Assembly: GCA_001781715.1 (NCBI GenBank) | Contig: MFMD01000017.1 | Location: forward strand, 8,929 to 16,093 | Direction of reading: 5' to 3' | Source of the DNA: Candidatus Kaiserbacteria bacterium RIFCSPLOWO2_01_FULL_55_19 | GTDB taxonomy: Bacteria > Patescibacteriota > Minisyncoccia > Phycocordibacterales > Phycocordibacteraceae | Length of the DNA: 7,165 bases | Part shown: one piece after another, positions 5,689 to 7,165 of the stretch | Layout: every line of letters begins with the position of its first letter | How positions within the stretch are numbered: position 1 is the stretch's first letter | Made by a program: the position numbers and the translations under genes | Notes under the pieces: generated by a model | Databases searched by the model: none | What the model was told of the DNA's origin: nothing | What the model saw: only the letters and a program-made list of their open reading frames with translations

Positions 5689-6846
5689 TTAAGGCAAAAA
5701 CTGTCTGAAAAATTTCCCAAGCGAGCTCCAGATACTCTTATCGGAGGTTGTCGTGTCGCCCGTGAGCCCCCAGAGCGCGAGACCATAGGCAACCGCCCAA
5801 GTCGCATCGCGAATCTTCGTGTCGGCAGAGATGCGCAGCTCCGCGAGTCGCGAAGGGAGCTTGAGAGAGCCGCGGGCGATATCGCTAATGGAGCCGACGC
5901 CCGAGCCGCCGCCGGAGATAATAATGCCGGCAGGAAGCGGGCCGCGCCGGCCGAGAGATTTCAGGTGCTTATCAATGAGCGCGAACATAAGTGCGAGACG
6001 GTCGCCGATAAAGTCGTCAATCTTCTTGCGCGGGTACATCGCGCCCGAAAGCCGACCGAGCTTCACGCGCTCCGCCTCCTCAAGCGAGATGCGCAGGCCC
6101 AGAGCGATGTCGTCGGTGATGTGGCTTGAGCCCATCGGGAACACCTTGACCGACACGGGGATACCTTCGTCGTAGACCACGATAGAGACCGTCTCGGCGC
6201 CGATATTTGCAAGAACGCAGCCCTTCATCTTCTGGTCGCCCTCAAGGAGCACATAGGAGCCCGCAAGGGGAGATGCCATCTGGTCAATGATTTCAATGTC
6301 CGCTTCTTCAACCGCCGCCGCCAGCACTTCTTGATGCTGGGCAAGACAGGTGACGAAGAGATAGTCCACCTCAAGGCGCACGCCCTTCATACCGAGCGGG
6401 TCGCCGAGCACTTTGGTACCGTCAATGCGATATTCAATCGGGATACTGTGGAGCACATGCCGGTTGAGGAATCCCGGCGCCGCAGCTTCGCGCGCGGCCT
6501 TGCCCGCCTTCTCAATATCCAGAATCGTTATCTCCTGGTCAGCGCGCGAGATGATAGCAAAGCCGCTCGCGCGCGCCTCATCAAGCGAGATGCCGCCGAC
6601 CGCGAGAAATCCGGCGCGTATCGGCACGCGCGCGACCGACTCTGCCTGCAGCTTCGCTTCTAGAATGCTCGCCGCGACCTCTTCTTTATTGACGATATAG
6701 CCGTGCCGCAGACCCTTGGATTCAGCAAGACCGGTTCCGAGGATGCGCAGGCGCCGCCCGCCGCTTTTATCGGAGAGTTCCTCAACGACGACCATCTTTA
6801 CCTGGTAGGTGCCGATGTCGATGCCGGTTGCGATGCGTCGTTTCAT
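5689..6846 (-). CDS. ftsA: Cell division protein FtsA (actin-like FtsZ membrane tether)
   Basis: The 385-residue protein has the ASKHA/actin ATPase fold. The phosphate-1 loop GIDIGTYQVK (8-17) is at the very start. The FtsA-specific 1C domain follows at about 84-160, the phosphate-2 loop is NIGAET (214-219), and the adenosine motif is ISGGGSGVG (310-318). The C-terminal SIWSSLGKFFRQFLP (371-385) has the hydrophobic/basic spacing of an amphipathic membrane-targeting helix. FtsA anchors FtsZ filaments to the inner face of the membrane, and the FtsZ encoded next door keeps the matching C-terminal peptide. The phosphate-2 loop has Asn where E. coli FtsA has Asp; I recall this as common in CPR FtsA. 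The ATG at 6846 was chosen because it puts the nucleotide loop at residue 8. An in-frame ATG at 6921 would add 25 non-conserved residues inside ybeY. No Shine-Dalgarno sequence is near the start. Confidence 0.96.
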   Translation of the reverse strand: MKRRIATGIDIGTYQVKMVVVEELSDKSGGRRLRILGTGLAESKGLRHGYIVNKEEVAASILEAKLQAESVARVPIRAGFLAVGGISLDEARASGFAIISRADQEITILDIEKAGKAAREAAAPGFLNRHVLHSIPIEYRIDGTKVLGDPLGMKGVRLEVDYLFVTCLAQHQEVLAAAVEEADIEIIDQMASPLAGSYVLLEGDQKMKGCVLANIGAETVSIVVYDEGIPVSVKVFPMGSSHITDDIALGLRISLEEAERVKLGRLSGAMYPRKKIDDFIGDRLALMFALIDKHLKSLGRRGPLPAGIIISGGGSGVGSISDIARGSLKLPSRLAELRISADTKIRDATWAVAYGLALWGLTGDTTTSDKSIWSSLGKFFRQFLP

Positions 6847-7165
6847 AGGGTAATGAGCGAGCAGATCCCTTAGCAAATCGTGCCAAGAGCTTTCGTTCGC
6901 ATTGTTCCATAGTATCACCATGCACCCACCCTTTTATATGCAGTAATCCGTGGATAAATAAATACAGGTAATAGTTTGTAGTTGATAGGTTGTAGGAAGG
7001 GGCTTGTCGGTCGGCTTCAGAAGGACAGATAATTATTTCGCCGCTCTTTTCTCCGGCAATATAAGAAAGAACATTCGGCGTGTAGGTCTTGTTGCGCAGT
7101 CGCTTGTTGAGGACGCGCGCCTTCTCGGGGCCGACAAAGACGAGCGAGATATCCCAGCCGGGCAA
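6782..7165 (-). CDS. ybeY: Endoribonuclease / rRNA maturation factor YbeY, 5' end outside the window
   Basis: The visible 127 residues run to a TGA at 6782. ISLVFVGPEKARVLNKRLR (6-24), TPNVLSY (29-35), GEIIICPSEADRQ (42-54) and the metal-binding HGLLHIKGWVH follow YbeY order. The zinc-type ligands are His72, His76 and His82 (numbered from the window edge). YbeY acts in 16S rRNA 3'-end maturation and ribosome quality control. The family's usual Tyr-Asp before the last His is Trp-Val here; the three His are intact. A TTG lies at the window edge, but about 25-35 N-terminal residues of the family are absent, so the true start is probably upstream. Conservation ends near residue 97. The last 21 residues, rich in Arg and His, are read from the beginning of ftsA in a different frame, a 65-base overlap. 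Confidence 0.88.
   Translation of the reverse strand: MPGWDISLVFVGPEKARVLNKRLRNKTYTPNVLSYIAGEKSGEIIICPSEADRQAPSYNLSTTNYYLYLFIHGLLHIKGWVHGDTMEQCERKLLARFAKGSARSLPYETTHRNRHRHRHLPGKDGRR

Noticed and set aside
6811..6843. His/Arg-rich tail of YbeY as a metal-binding extension
   Set aside because: It is simply the start of ftsA read in another frame; there is no sign of selection on it from this sequence alone.
6847..6921. Earlier in-frame start of ftsA at 6921
   Set aside because: It adds 25 non-conserved residues inside the ybeY metal-site region, and FtsA proteins start just before the GIDIGT loop.

Overview
The window holds eight protein-coding genes, all on the minus strand and tightly packed. 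Two run off the ends. In transcription order (high to low coordinates) they are ybeY (5' end missing), ftsA, ftsZ, a thioredoxin-reductase-like flavoprotein gene, a DedA-family membrane protein gene, two family-2 glycosyltransferase genes, and a large periplasmic cell-wall protein gene (3' end missing). I see no RNA genes, mobile elements or CRISPR arrays. No gene-free stretch exceeds 85 bases.

The compact genes, the IHGWP-type YkuD fused to a penicillin-binding domain, the short divergent YbeY and the FtsA with NIGAET in its second phosphate loop together suggest a Candidate Phyla Radiation bacterium, probably Parcubacteria/Patescibacteria. This placement rests on remembered family features, not on a search. 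Stops used are TAA, TAG and TGA, and nothing suggests recoding. The DNA is moderately GC-rich, so long antisense frames are common and are treated as shadows.

Positions 5604-7165 carry ybeY and ftsA and the ftsA-ftsZ spacer. YbeY ends 65 bases inside ftsA in another frame, although an out-of-frame TGA sits exactly at the ftsA ATG. Positions 4344-5603 carry ftsZ, with a complete GTPase core, a charged linker and a C-terminal FtsA-binding tip. FtsA ends in a probable membrane-targeting amphipathic helix, so the basic FtsA-FtsZ ring module looks intact. Positions 4286-4343 hold a strong GC hairpin and an extended -10 box, followed by the flavoprotein gene (3362-4285).

Positions 1-3330 form a cell-envelope group. 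DedA (possibly a lipid-carrier transporter) overlaps the first glycosyltransferase gene, which is followed after a good ribosome binding site by a similar-sized second one. The last gene encodes a membrane-anchored YkuD (L,D-transpeptidase-like) domain fused to a D,D-carboxypeptidase/penicillin-binding domain. The serine enzyme's SxxK and SxN motifs are intact, but the YkuD catalytic cysteine is replaced by glycine, which suggests a pseudoenzyme domain.

A second theme is the start regions. Three genes have a -10-like hexamer only 6-9 bases before the ATG, which suggests leaderless or nearly leaderless mRNAs.
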